Assembly: GCA_937870635.1 (NCBI GenBank)
Contig: CALMZP010000085.1
Span: 1-57,606, forward strand
DNA length: 57,606 nt
Direction of reading: 5' to 3'
Source: an uncultured Acidobacteriota bacterium
GTDB taxonomy: Bacteria > Acidobacteriota > Thermoanaerobaculia > Gp7-AA8
The position numbers and the translations under genes are program-made. The notes below the pieces were generated by a model. That model saw only the letters and a program-made list of their open reading frames with translations, ran no database searches and was not told the origin of the DNA. Shown here in pieces: positions 1 through 11,301 of this stretch. The first letter of the stretch is position 1. The number at the start of each line of letters is the position of its first letter.

Positions 1-672
1 CTCGCGCGCCACGTCGGGGTGCTCGAAGTTCACCGCCTCGACCTTGATCAGCGCAAAGTAACGCTCGCCCTCTTTCGGCGGACGAACCTGGCCGGACACC
101 GTGTCGCCCGTGCGGAGGTCGAAACGGCGGATCTGCGACGGCGACACGTAGATGTCGTCCGGCCCCGGCAGGTAGTTGTATTCAGGCGCGCGCAGAAATC
201 CGAACCCATCCGGCAGGCACTCCAGGGCTCCCTCGGAAAAGATCAGGCCCGACTTCTCCGTCTGCGCCTGCAGGACCGCGAAGATCAGGTCCTGCTTGCG
301 CATGCCCGTCGCGTTCTCGATGCCATGCTCCTTGGCCGTGCGCGTCAGGTCCGGGAGCTTCATCTCCTTCAGAACCCGGATGTCGAGCGTCTCGGCGGCC
401 GGTTGATCGGGCCCGCGCTTCTGTGGAGGGCGGGCGATCTCGCCCGCCTCTTTCGGGGCGGCGATTTCGTCCGTCTCGTCGTCATCGGGCGGGGCGGCTT
501 CGGTCGCGGGCGGGATCGCCCGCGCTCCACCGTTCCCGTTCACCGGCACTTCCTCGTCACTCTTCCCGGCTTTCGCCTTGCGCGGCTTGCGCGCCGGCTT
601 TTCCGCCTTTTCGACGGGGGGCGCTGCTTCGCTCACCGCGCTGCTGGTTTCTTCGATTTCCTGTTCGGCCAT
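1..672 (-). CDS. rho: Transcription termination factor Rho, N-terminal part (runs off the window)
   Basis: This is the first 224 codons of Rho, the hexameric RNA helicase that ends transcription at unstructured C-rich RNA. Residues 1 to about 93 are a low-complexity charged and proline-rich tail. A Rho_N helical domain follows ([17 protein letters not shown]), then the cold-shock-like primary RNA-binding fold, with [27 protein letters not shown] and [12 protein letters not shown] all nearly identical to well-studied Rho proteins. The ATPase half lies beyond base 1. The ATG at 672 is preceded by GAGGACCC. The gene starts 18 nt after the engB stop, so the two are probably cotranscribed. The tail is odd because it contains two in-frame copies of a palindromic repeat found between genes elsewhere in the window. 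Confidence 0.96.
   Translation of the reverse strand, partial: MAEQEIEETSSAVSEAAPPVEKAEKPARKPRKAKAGKSDEEVPVNGNGGARAIPPATEAAPPDDDETDEIAAPKEAGEIARPPQKRGPDQPAAETLDIRVLKEMKLPDLTRTAKEHGIENATGMRKQDLIFAVLQAQTEKSGLIFSEGALECLPDGFGFLRAPEYNYLPGPDDIYVSPSQIRRFDLRTGDTVSGQVRPPKEGERYFALIKVEAVNFEHPDVARE
423..532. repeat. Two opposed copies of a GGAGCGCGGGCGA-type palindrome inside rho
   Basis: Two palindromic GC-rich units (about 423-449 and 509-532) face each other within the coding sequence. In the rho frame they read as AGEIARPPQ and GGARAIPPA, roughly residues 75-84 and 47-55. The same unit (TGGAGCGCGGGCGA followed by TCGCCCGC) occurs between genes near 7536, 47145, 49684 and 56135. This is read as insertion of an intergenic element into the disordered Rho tail. 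Confidence 0.6.
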
Positions 673-690
673 TGGGTCCTCACTTCAAGT

Positions 691-1269
691 TCAGAGTCGC
701 GCGACCATTTCGCGCCGGATCTGATCGATGCCTTTTCGGGTGACCGCCGACGTCGCGATCAGATCCGCGGGGTCGACGTCCATCGCGTCCGCGATGGCTG
801 CTTTACTTTTGATGAGCTGGTTGTTGGAGAGCTTGTCGGTCTTGGTGAGCGCGAGGCATTCGTCGATGCCCGCCTCCCTCGTCCACTCGTGCATGTCGAG
901 GTCGTATTCGCCCGGGATGCGGCGGGCGTCGAGGAGCAGGACGATCAGCTTCAGCGAGTCCGCTGAGTCGAGGTAACCGCGGATGAGCTCGCCCCACGAC
1001 TTCATCATGGTCTTTGACACTTTTGCGTATCCGTAACCCGGCAGGTCGACCAGGTACCACTGCTCGTTGATCAGATAAAACTGGATCGCCTGCGTCTTTC
1101 CAGGCGTCTGGCTGACCCGGGCCACTCCTTTTCGATTGACGACCGCGTTGATGAGGCTCGACTTTCCGACGTTAGAGCGGCCAACGATCGCGAATTGCGG
1201 CCGCCCGTCACGCGGGAAGTCTTCGGGCTTGTACGCCGCCCGATGGAATGCAACTGACTTGATTACCAA
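691..1269 (-). CDS. engB: Ribosome-biogenesis GTP-binding protein EngB/YsxC
   Basis: This 192-residue small GTPase belongs to the TRAFAC EngB family, which assists large ribosomal subunit assembly. Visible motifs are G1 GRSNVGKSS (30-38), the switch-I TPGKT region (55-59), G3 DLPG (75-78), G4 TKTD (142-145; the family usually has TKAD or TKxD) and G5 TSA near 173. Its length is normal. The start is TTG at 1269, giving MVIKSVAFHRAA; no clear Shine-Dalgarno is seen. It sits between lon and rho, continuing the conserved tig-clpP-clpX-lon-engB order. Confidence 0.95.
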   Translation of the reverse strand: MVIKSVAFHRAAYKPEDFPRDGRPQFAIVGRSNVGKSSLINAVVNRKGVARVSQTPGKTQAIQFYLINEQWYLVDLPGYGYAKVSKTMMKSWGELIRGYLDSADSLKLIVLLLDARRIPGEYDLDMHEWTREAGIDECLALTKTDKLSNNQLIKSKAAIADAMDVDPADLIATSAVTRKGIDQIRREMVARL

Positions 1270-1516
1270 AAGAGATCAGGGCTTCTGATGTAACACCGCG
1301 CTGCTGGTCAGACGCGGGATGGGCTCATCGTGTTCTGTTACAAAAAGCCGGTGTGATTGCTAAGGGGTACTGCCTGAGGCTGTCTGGATGATTTGCTGAA
1401 GGATTTTGCAGAAAATGGGCCAGAAGTCAAATGAAGCATTTTGGATTTTGGATTTGGATTGCGCGAGTCGCACAACCCTGGGTCCAAATCCAAAATCCAA
1501 AATCGAAAATCCAAAA
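1270..1516. other. Intergenic spacer between engB and lon
   Basis: No credible gene is seen. The distal part, next to lon, is filled by the TTTTGGA heptamer inverted repeat described separately. The remaining roughly 165 bases hold no recognisable promoter or RNA. Because engB opens with TTG and lacks an obvious ribosome site, its promoter could lie here. Confidence 0.4.

Positions 1517-1518
<2 letters not shown>
1439..1518. repeat. TTTTGGA heptamer inverted repeat, copy 1
   Basis: Tandem 7-nt units TTTTGGA (1439-1460, last unit one base short) face complementary TCCAAAA units (about 1483-1518) across a GC-rich loop. One right-arm unit carries a base change (TCGAAAA). The element ends at the lon stop codon, so the lon mRNA would carry the hairpin immediately after its coding region. 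Confidence 0.85.
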
Positions 1519-3919
<2,401 letters not shown>

Positions 3920-4004
3920 TGGGTTCACTCTACCGCATCACAACAACTGGCCATTCCCAGCCAGGGAGGAGGTTCAATTTCCTGCCCCGGCTCCCCTTCC
4001 CTTC

Positions 4005-5255
<1,251 letters not shown>

Positions 5256-5402
5256 TTGTTGTTGGAGGCCCTTTCCTAGGAGTCGTTCAATTCTCCGCCG
5301 TGGTTCAAGACAGTGTCAAGGACCGCCGGACGAATCAGTGAACTGCGGAGGGGGAGCGGGCATTCCACGCTCAGAAGCCGTCCGAGAGAAGGACGACGCT
5401 CG

Positions 5403-5484
5403 CCGCAGAGACGCAGAGGACACAGAGGGACGCAGAGGATGGCAGAGGGCTCTGCGTCCCTCTGCGCTCTCTGCGTCTCTGCGG
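5403..5484. repeat. CGCAGAG-type long imperfect palindrome between clpP and clpX
   Basis: About 40 nt of GCAGAG-rich sequence (CCGCAGAGACGCAGAGG and onward) is mirrored by its complement ending CTCTGCGTCTCTGCGG, leaving a short centre near 5441-5450. Transcripts from either strand would fold into one long hairpin. It lies in the 5256-5530 spacer; no gene or promoter is recognised in the rest of that spacer. Confidence 0.85.
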
Positions 5485-5530
5485 TTGCTTTTTCGTTCTG
5501 TGCCGCAGCGAGAGCTGCCGCACTCCGTCT

Positions 5531-6118
5531 CTAATCCCGCTTGGCGATGACCTGATCGACCACACCGTAGTCGACCGATTCGGCGGCCGAGAGGATGTAG
5601 TCGCGATCGGTGTCGCGGTCGATTTTCTCCAGCGGCTGGCCGCTGTGAAGCGCGAGAATCTCGCTGATGCGCTTCTTCATGCGCATGATGTCCTTCGCGT
5701 GGATATCGATGTCGCTGGCCTGCCCGCCCAGCCCCTGAAGCCACGGCTGGTGGAGAAGGACGCGGGCGTTCGGAAGCGCGTATCGCTTGCCCTTCTTGCC
5801 CGCGGCGAGAAGAACCGCTGCGAACGACGCCGCCTGTCCGAGACAGATCGTCGCGATGTCGGGCTTCACGTACTGCATCGTGTCGTAGATGGCGAAACCC
5901 GCGGTGACGGATCCGCCGGGCGAGTTGATGTAGAGCGAGATGTCCTTTTCAGGATTTTCGGCTTCGAGGAAGAGCATCTGCGCGATGACAAGATTGGCAA
6001 CGTTGTCGTCGATCGCCTGGCCGATGAAGATGAGATTGTCTTTGAGAAGGCGCGAGTAGATGTCGTACGCGCGTTCGCCGCGCGACGTCTGCTCGACCAC
6101 CATCGGAATCAGAACCAT
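5531..6118 (-). CDS. clpP: ATP-dependent Clp protease proteolytic subunit ClpP
   Basis: This 195-residue S14 serine peptidase forms the tetradecameric chamber that works with ClpX. The catalytic triad is visible: Ser98 in GQAAS, His123 in LLHQP and Asp in DTDRD (about 173). The oligomerisation strand INSPGGSV is intact. The nucleophile motif reads CLGQAASFA, within normal family variation for GMAASMG. AAGGAG sits 8 nt before the ATG at 6118, a strong ribosome site. It lies between tig and clpX. Confidence 0.98.
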   Translation of the reverse strand: MVLIPMVVEQTSRGERAYDIYSRLLKDNLIFIGQAIDDNVANLVIAQMLFLEAENPEKDISLYINSPGGSVTAGFAIYDTMQYVKPDIATICLGQAASFAAVLLAAGKKGKRYALPNARVLLHQPWLQGLGGQASDIDIHAKDIMRMKKRISEILALHSGQPLEKIDRDTDRDYILSAAESVDYGVVDQVIAKRD

Positions 6119-6159
6119 GACCGGGTCTCCTTAATGCGCGGGAGTGTATCGCGGAACCA

Positions 6160-6220
6160 TTTTGGATTTTGGATTTTGGATTTGAGCCTGCGCGAAATCC
6201 AAAATCCAAAATCCAAAATC
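6160..6220. repeat. TTTTGGA heptamer inverted repeat, copy 2
   Basis: Three perfect TTTTGGA units (6160-6180) are followed by a loop of about 14 nt and the complementary units (about 6195-6220). It occupies almost the whole tig-clpP gap, where a hairpin could set the relative mRNA levels of the two genes. Confidence 0.9.
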
Positions 6221-6230
6221 GGTTCTCCGG

Positions 6231-7502
6231 CTACCCCTTCGGCTTCGACTCGCGGATGAGCAGCTCCAGCGCCTTGTCCTGCGCCATCGAAGCGCGCAAC
6301 GCTTCGTATCCGCCGTCATGCCGCAGGCGGTGCTTCACTTCGGCGAAATCGCGCTCCTGCTCGCGCGCAGCCTTCCGGATCTCGGCGTCGACTTCGACGT
6401 CCGATACCTCGATGTTCTCCTTGCGCGCGATGGCCTCGAGGATCAGCCCGCGCTTGGCGCGCTTGATCGCTTCCGGACGGAAGTCTTCGCCGATCTTCCT
6501 CCAGTCGAGGTCCGCGTTCTCGAGATTGACACCCTGCGACGCGAGGAAGCGCGCGTAGTTCTGCATCGACTTCCCGAGCTCGTCGTCGACAAGAGTCTCC
6601 GGCACTTCGAAATGGTGGCGCTCGAGCAGGGCCTCACCAATCTGATTGCGCTTGGCCCGCGTGATCTCCGCTTCGCGATGGCGCCGGATGTCGGCGGAGA
6701 TGGCCTCGCGCATCTGCGCGACGTCATCCCATCCTCCGAAGCTCTTCGCGAAGTCGTCGGTGACCTCGGGCTTTTCCTGGACCCGGATCTCTTTGAGCGT
6801 GATCTCGTGGTGAATGGTCTTGTTGCGGAAGTCCTCGTTCGTGGCATCTTCCGGATACGTCTTGTCGAAGGTGACCGTCTCGCCCGCCTTCTTTCCCCGC
6901 AGCGCGTCGTGGAGCTCGGGAAGCGGCGACTCCTCGCCGATCTTCACGTGGCCGGAGTCGCGCTTCGTCTCCATTCCGTCGGCGTTCGAAACGATGTCGA
7001 TGACGGCGAAGTCGCCGTCCTGAATGCCGCGCTCGGTCTCCACGCGGTAGGCGCTGGCCTGTTCGCGAAGGCGCTCGATCATCGCGTCGACATCGGCATC
7101 ACCGACTTCGACCGGATGCTCGTCCACTTCGATCCCGCGGTAATCCTGAAGCTCGATCTGCGGCTTCACTTCGAACTTCGCCTTGTACTTGAGCGGAGCT
7201 CCTTCGATGAACGGGTCCATGTGCTCGAGCTCGGGGTCGCCGACCGGCTCCAGTCCCTTTCCGGCGATCGCTTCCTGGAAGCTCACCGGAAGCAGGCGGC
7301 TCATCACTTCTTCCTGGATTTCCTTCGCGAACCGCGTCCGCACGACGTTGGCAGGAACCTTTCCCTTGCGGAAGCCGGGCAGGTTCGCCTGGCGCCCGAA
7401 CTCGGTTGTGACGCGGCTGGCTTCGCTGGCAATCCGGTCGGCCGGAATCTCGACCTCGATGGACTTGCGGACCGGGGAAAGATCTTCAAAGTTCACTAGC
7501 AT
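6231..7502 (-). CDS. tig: Trigger factor, ribosome-associated peptidyl-prolyl isomerase chaperone
   Basis: This 423-residue trigger factor binds the ribosomal exit tunnel and shields nascent chains. The N-terminal ribosome-docking loop carries the signature GFRKGKVP (43-50). An FKBP-type PPIase domain spans about 150-245 (GDFAVIDI, ELHDALRGKKAGE), and a long helical C-terminal chaperone arm follows. The ATG at 7502 begins MLVNFEDLSPVRKSIEVEIP, typical for the family. It leads the tig-clpP-clpX-lon-engB array and lies just downstream of two tRNA genes on the same strand, so it may be read through from their promoter. Confidence 0.96.
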   Translation of the reverse strand: MLVNFEDLSPVRKSIEVEIPADRIASEASRVTTEFGRQANLPGFRKGKVPANVVRTRFAKEIQEEVMSRLLPVSFQEAIAGKGLEPVGDPELEHMDPFIEGAPLKYKAKFEVKPQIELQDYRGIEVDEHPVEVGDADVDAMIERLREQASAYRVETERGIQDGDFAVIDIVSNADGMETKRDSGHVKIGEESPLPELHDALRGKKAGETVTFDKTYPEDATNEDFRNKTIHHEITLKEIRVQEKPEVTDDFAKSFGGWDDVAQMREAISADIRRHREAEITRAKRNQIGEALLERHHFEVPETLVDDELGKSMQNYARFLASQGVNLENADLDWRKIGEDFRPEAIKRAKRGLILEAIARKENIEVSDVEVDAEIRKAAREQERDFAEVKHRLRHDGGYEALRASMAQDKALELLIRESKPKG

Positions 7503-7535
7503 TTGAATTCACCTGACTGAAGTGTGATGAGCGCA

Positions 7536-7558
7536 GGGCGGGCGACCCCGCCCGCCGG
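7536..7558. repeat. GGGCGGGCGA palindrome between tRNA-Leu and tig
   Basis: A GC-rich inverted repeat (GGCGGGCG, 3-4 nt centre, then CGCCCGCC) lies just after the tRNA-Leu 3' end. It matches the palindromic unit found in the rho tail and at three other intergenic sites. It could act as a tRNA 3' processing or termination hairpin, but there is no T-run. Confidence 0.55.
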
Positions 7559-7559
7559 A

Positions 7560-7645
7560 TGGTGCGAAAGGCGGGACTCGAACCCGCACGGCTTTGGGCC
7601 ACTGGATCCTAAGTCCAGCGCGTCTGCCAGTTCCGCCACTTTCGC
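7560..7645 (-). tRNA. tRNA-Leu (anticodon TAG), CCA encoded
   Basis: The minus strand folds into a complete class II tRNA. The 7-bp acceptor GCGAAAG pairs with CTTTCGC. The anticodon stem CTGGA/TCCAG holds loop CTTAGGA (TAG reads CUA leucine codons), there is a long variable arm, and the T-arm loop carries GTTCGAGTC. The discriminator A and an encoded CCA are at 7560-7563. It is the second tRNA of a pair transcribed toward tig. Confidence 0.97.
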
Positions 7646-7656
7646 CGAAAACGACT

Positions 7657-7728
7657 GTGGCCAGTGGTGAGCGGCCAGTCGTCAGAGCGTAGCACCATCC
7701 TGACCGCTGACCGCCAAACACTGGCCAC
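7657..7728. repeat. Inverted repeat with 7-nt periodicity between the two tRNA genes
   Basis: GTGGCCAGTG (7657-7666) is matched by CACTGGCCAC (7719-7728). Inside the arms the sequence steps in heptads: TGGCCAG, TGGTGAG, CGGCCAG, TCGTCAG on one side and two TGACCGC units on the other. This is the same construction principle as the other heptamer repeats. Confidence 0.6.
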
Positions 7729-7735
7729 TCAAGTT

Positions 7736-7811
7736 TGGTGCCCCCGCCAGGACTCGAACCTGGAACCAATGGATTAAGAGTCCACTGCTCTACCAATTGA
7801 GCTACGGAGGC
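7736..7811 (-). tRNA. tRNA-Lys (anticodon CTT), CCA encoded
   Basis: This is a 76-nt cloverleaf on the minus strand. Acceptor GCCTCCG pairs with CGGGGGC (one T-G pair). The D-arm contains AGCTCAATTGGTAGAGC, the anticodon stem GTGGA/TCCAT holds CTCTTAA (anticodon CTT), and the T-loop carries GTTCGAGTC. CCA is encoded at 7736-7738. It is upstream of tRNA-Leu in the same transcription unit. Confidence 0.98.
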
Positions 7812-7866
7812 GATGGACCACGGTCAACCGGCTGAGCCAGCAAGGTATTTCCCGCGGCGGGCGCGG

Positions 7867-7894
7867 ATTGTAACAGCGCGGCGCCCGCGGTCAA
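7867..7894 (-). promoter_or_regulatory. Sigma70-type promoter for the tRNA-Lys/tRNA-Leu (and perhaps tig) unit
   Basis: On the minus strand, TTGACC (7889-7894) is followed after 16 nt by TACAAT (7867-7872), a near-consensus pair. Predicted initiation lies about 50 nt before the tRNA-Lys 5' end. The -35 box overlaps the final codons of pgsA. Confidence 0.7.
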
Positions 7895-8454
7895 GCCCGG
7901 GCCGCGAGTCCTTCTTCGAGAATCCGCTCCCCGCGCCGCATGTAGTCAAAACCCGAGTACAGAGTGACCACCAGCGCCGCCTTGAAAAGGATCTCCGCCA
8001 GCAGACGCAGCCTCGGCTCGAACGAATTGGCCGCGATGGCCGCGCCGAGGGTGACGGCCTGCAGGACGGTGGAAGTCTTGCCGATCCAGGAAGGTGGGAA
8101 CTTCTTCACCTGAACGCGCGTGAAGACGAGATAGGCGAAGAGAGCGATCAGAAAGTCGCGGATGAAGACCACGAACGTCAGCCACCCGGGGATCGCAACG
8201 ACCGGCAGCGTCGACGAGAGCGTGTAGTAGACGTAGCCCGAGACCATCAACAGCTTGTCCGCGGCCGGATCGAGGAGTGCGCCGAGCCGCGAACGCTGGT
8301 TGAAACGCCGTGCGATCCAGCCGTCTAGGATGTCCGTCGCGGCCGCCGAGACGAAGATGACGAATGCAACGGTGTACATCCCTTCCATCGACGCGCCGAT
8401 GAAGCAGGGGACGAGGAGCAGCCGGAGAACCGTGAGGATATTGGGGATCGTCAA
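7891..8454 (-). CDS. pgsA: CDP-diacylglycerol--glycerol-3-phosphate 3-phosphatidyltransferase
   Basis: This 187-residue membrane enzyme makes phosphatidylglycerol phosphate from CDP-diacylglycerol and glycerol 3-phosphate. It carries a perfect CDP-alcohol phosphotransferase motif, DG(x2)AR(x8)G(x3)D(x3)D, at Asp44-Gly45, Ala48-Arg49, Gly58, Asp62 and Asp66, flanked by several hydrophobic helices. The start is TTG at 8454, which overlaps the TGA of the upstream crp-like gene (TTGA), implying translational coupling. Assignment as PgsA rather than another CDP-alcohol transferase rests on the N-terminal NILTVLRL and the length. Confidence 0.9.
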   Translation of the reverse strand: MTIPNILTVLRLLLVPCFIGASMEGMYTVAFVIFVSAAATDILDGWIARRFNQRSRLGALLDPAADKLLMVSGYVYYTLSSTLPVVAIPGWLTFVVFIRDFLIALFAYLVFTRVQVKKFPPSWIGKTSTVLQAVTLGAAIAANSFEPRLRLLAEILFKAALVVTLYSGFDYMRRGERILEEGLAARA

Positions 8455-9131
8455 ACTTCAGCCCGGAACTGGTCGAGTGCCGACTTGCGCAGGTAGATCG
8501 TCTTTCCTTCCGAGAGAAGGAGATCCTGCCTCATGAGGTCATGGATGAGGCGGGAAACGGTTTCGCGTGAGGTACCGATCATGTTGGCGATGGCCTGGTG
8601 GGTCGGACGTGTGACCGCAACGTAGCCGTTCTCCAGCGGCTTCCCGCTTTCCTTCGCCAGATCGAGGAAGAACCTGGCCAGCCGGCCGTAGACGTCCATC
8701 GTGGCCAGCGATTCCGCGCGCGTGGACATCTTCCGCAGCCGGCGCGAGATCTCCGCGAGGACTTTCCGGGTGATGGAGAAGTTCTCCTGCAGGATCGAGA
8801 GAAAGTCGCTCCGCCAGATCGTCACGACGTCCAGCGGCTCGACTGCGACGACAGTCGCGGAGCGCGGCTGATCATCGAGGAGGGCCATCTCCCCGAAAAA
8901 GTCGCCCGGTCCCAGCATCGAGAGGATGATCTCCTTCCCTTCCGGCGAGATCATCGTGACCTTCACCTTGCCTTCGCGGATGAGGCAGAAAACGTCGCCG
9001 CTCTCACTCTCGTGAAAGATCACGTCGTCCTTCGCGTAGCGGCGGGTCTTGGCGACGGCGGCGATCGAAGCGAGCTCGCGGTCGTCCAGCTCGTTGAAGA
9101 GGTCGAACCTGCGGAAGAGGGAAACTTGCAT
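8451..9131 (-). CDS. Crp/Fnr-family transcriptional regulator
   Basis: This is a cyclic-nucleotide-binding-fold regulator. The N-terminal beta-roll (about 15-120) contains GDFFGEMALLDDQPRSATV, which carries the FGE and RSATV residues that contact cAMP in CRP, so nucleotide binding is plausible. A long dimer helix follows, then a winged helix-turn-helix with TSRETVSRLIHDL as recognition helix. There is no N-terminal cysteine cluster, so it is not an Fe-S FNR. The ATG at 9131 (MQVSLFRRF) is preferred; an upstream TTG at 9158 would add nine residues. It is divergent from a MinD-like gene with only about 30 bp between, and coupled to pgsA. Confidence 0.92.
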   Translation of the reverse strand: MQVSLFRRFDLFNELDDRELASIAAVAKTRRYAKDDVIFHESESGDVFCLIREGKVKVTMISPEGKEIILSMLGPGDFFGEMALLDDQPRSATVVAVEPLDVVTIWRSDFLSILQENFSITRKVLAEISRRLRKMSTRAESLATMDVYGRLARFFLDLAKESGKPLENGYVAVTRPTHQAIANMIGTSRETVSRLIHDLMRQDLLLSEGKTIYLRKSALDQFRAEV

Positions 9132-9160
9132 CTTTTCTGCGATTCTAGTGGACTGCAAGC

Positions 9161-10408
9161 GTGCCCATCAAACGAATCATCCCGGTCTCCTCTGGAAAAG
9201 GCGGTGTGGGGAAGACGACTTTTGCCGTCAACTTCGCCCTGGCGCTGTCCCGCCACGGCCGGACGATCCTCGTCGATCTGGACACGGGCACCTCCGCAAT
9301 CCGCAACGCCATCGACGTTCCGATCGAAAAAGACCTGTACCACTTCTTCCGGCGCAACGAGCCATTATCGGACTGTCTGACCACGCTGGACGACCGCCTT
9401 GATCCCGAGCGCAGGTACCGCAACTTCGCCTTCGTCGCCGGGCCTCTGCACCTCATCGAAGAGATCACGAACTTCGGCGCCGCTCACAAGCACCGCCTCA
9501 TCGAGGCGATCAATTCCCTCGACGCCGATTACATCGTCCTGGACATGAAGGCCGGCCTCGACTCGAACGTGATCGACTTCCTCCCCTTCTCCAACTCCGG
9601 GATCCTGATCTTCACGCCGCACCTTCCCAGCGCGACGCTCGCCGCGTCGGATATCGTGAAAGCTATCCTCTTCCGGAAGCTGCGCCTTCTCTTCACGCGC
9701 GAATCTCCGTTCTTCGACACCGTCCCGTCCGGCCTCGATTTCTGGCGTCTCTCGAACGAGCTGATCGACCGCGTGGAGGATGTCTACGATGCGTCCGTCC
9801 CCAACCTCGACGTCTTCGCTGTCGACCTGGCCAGCAACCTCGGTGCCGATCACCCGATCACGAAGGCCGTGCAGAACACCGTCGATTTCTTCCGCGTCCA
9901 CTACGTGCTCAACCTCTTCAACGGCGTCGAAGATTCGTTCACCACGGCCGTGAAGCCGTTCATCGACAACCTCACCCACCACGTTTCCTCCCGCGTCGCC
10001 ATCACCAACCTCGGCTGGGTCACGCGGAGCGAGGCCATTCATCGCGCGAACTGCGACCGCATCCCCGCGCTGCTACTCCGGCGCGACGGCGGCAAAAAGA
10101 AGAATCGCGTCGCCGAAGAGCTCGAAGACCTTCGCATGATGGCCCTCGGGCTGGAGCCGATGAAAAGGAAACCGCTGCGCGAGACCACCAATCCGACCGA
10201 TCCCGGCGACCACCTCGCGCGCCAGCTCGACGTGCTCAAGACGATGTTCGCGCAGAAGAAGGACGACGACTCCTACGCGAACTTCGACTACATTGCCCAG
10301 CGCGCGCTCTTCACGATGGACACCCGCCGCCCGAGCGAGTTCGGCGACATCCGGATCTGGGAGCCGAAGGAGATGCTGGGGGCCTTGTTCGCGAAATCGT
10401 CGCGGTGA
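9161..10408 (+). CDS. MinD/ParA-like P-loop ATPase with long C-terminal region
   Basis: This 415-residue protein has a deviant Walker A motif (SGKGGVGKTT, about 11-20), DLDTG near 39-43 and a switch-II-like VLDMKAGLD near 127. These place it in the SIMIBI class with MinD, FleN and ParA. It is much longer than MinD (about 270): roughly 140 extra residues at the C-terminus are charged and contain no recognised domain. No amphipathic membrane-targeting tail is obvious. The start is GTG at 9161. It is divergent from the Crp-like gene, with no partner minC, fleN-type or parB gene nearby, so the cargo is unknown. Confidence 0.8.
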   Translation: MPIKRIIPVSSGKGGVGKTTFAVNFALALSRHGRTILVDLDTGTSAIRNAIDVPIEKDLYHFFRRNEPLSDCLTTLDDRLDPERRYRNFAFVAGPLHLIEEITNFGAAHKHRLIEAINSLDADYIVLDMKAGLDSNVIDFLPFSNSGILIFTPHLPSATLAASDIVKAILFRKLRLLFTRESPFFDTVPSGLDFWRLSNELIDRVEDVYDASVPNLDVFAVDLASNLGADHPITKAVQNTVDFFRVHYVLNLFNGVEDSFTTAVKPFIDNLTHHVSSRVAITNLGWVTRSEAIHRANCDRIPALLLRRDGGKKKNRVAEELEDLRMMALGLEPMKRKPLRETTNPTDPGDHLARQLDVLKTMFAQKKDDDSYANFDYIAQRALFTMDTRRPSEFGDIRIWEPKEMLGALFAKSSR

Positions 10409-10410
10409 CT

Positions 10411-10611
10411 TTGGACCCTGGACCTTGGACCTCGGGAGACTTCGATGGGTCGCCGGTCCACGCACGTCATCCTGAGAGGCTGTGAAGCGCGGCGAAGGAC
10501 CTCAGGTTGCGCATTTTGAGGCCCTTCGCCGTCTTCGCGGCTCAGGGTGACGTGGCGAGACGCCAAGGTCGCACGTCAACACCATGGTCCAAGGTCCAAG
10601 GTCCAAGGTCC
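10411..10611. repeat. Nested composite repeat: TTGGACC heptamer arms around a CATCCTGAG palindrome
   Basis: Outer arms are three 7-nt units TTGGACC/CTGGACC/TTGGACC (10411-10431) facing three GGTCCAA units plus GGTCC (10586-10611). Inside lies a separate imperfect palindrome (about 10464-10553) that begins ACGTCATCCTGAG, contains GGCGAAGGACCTCA and its complement, and ends CTCAGGGTGACGT. It fills the convergent gap between the MinD-like gene and the GT2 gene; no other feature is seen there. Confidence 0.85.
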
Positions 10612-10626
10612 TGAGACCGTCCACGG

Positions 10627-11301
10627 TCAAACGCGAAGCCGCGTCTTCAACACCGTCCACGCGATCTTGAGCGTGTCCTTGACCGGTTTGTAGTGGCTCG
10701 TGGCGACGCCGTTCACGAAGCCGAGTTCGATCGGGATCGTCACGACCCGGAACCCGCGACGGCCGGCGCGAACGATGACTTCGCTCTCCATATCGAAACC
10801 GTCGGCGTGAAGCTCGACGCTCCGCAGCAGCTTCGCCGAGTAGAGCCGGTAGCCGCTCTGCGAATCCGTGACCGTGACACCCGAGACCATCGAGATCGAT
10901 GACGCCGAGAACTGATTGGCCATCCGGCGGCGCGGGAGCATGAAACGGAAGTGGTGGGCGCGGCCGCCGATGATCAGATCGGCGCCCGTCTCCGCGCGTG
11001 CCGCGAGAAACTTCGGTACCTCCGATGGCAGATGCTGCCCGTCGGCGTCGAGCGTAATGACGGCGTCGTAATCATGCTCCAGTGCCCAGGTGAAGCCGGT
11101 GCGCAGAGCGGCACCCTTCCCTCTGTTCTGCGCGTGCCAGAGAACCTGGGCGCCCGCCTTCGCCGCGACCGCTCCCGTTCCGTCGCTCGACCCGTCGTCG
11201 ATCACGACGACGGCAGGCAGCTGAGCGAGGCTTCCGCGTACGACGGGCTCGATGAGGTGCGCGGCATCGAGCGCCGGAATGATGATCACCGTCCGCTCCA
11301 T
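10627..11301 (-). CDS. Family 2 glycosyltransferase (dolichyl-phosphate-mannose-synthase-like)
   Basis: This 224-residue GT-A-fold enzyme has nucleotide-sugar motifs DDGSSDGT (35-42) and LDADGQH (84-90), and NRGKGAALRTGF near 59-70 as in polyprenyl-phosphate glycosyltransferases. No transmembrane helices are evident. Its ATG overlaps the stop of the ketosynthase-like gene by one base (TGATG), so it is translationally coupled to the lipid/polyketide-type cluster. GT2 or acyltransferase domains also occur in aryl-polyene clusters, where they modify the product; a role here is inferred. Confidence 0.88.
   Translation of the reverse strand: MERTVIIIPALDAAHLIEPVVRGSLAQLPAVVVIDDGSSDGTGAVAAKAGAQVLWHAQNRGKGAALRTGFTWALEHDYDAVITLDADGQHLPSEVPKFLAARAETGADLIIGGRAHHFRFMLPRRRMANQFSASSISMVSGVTVTDSQSGYRLYSAKLLRSVELHADGFDMESEVIVRAGRRGFRVVTIPIELGFVNGVATSHYKPVKDTLKIAWTVLKTRLRV

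Noticed and set aside
5531-6118. Inactive ClpP because of the CLGQAASFA nucleophile region
   Set aside because: The Ser, His and Asp triad is complete and the variation around the Ser is within family range.
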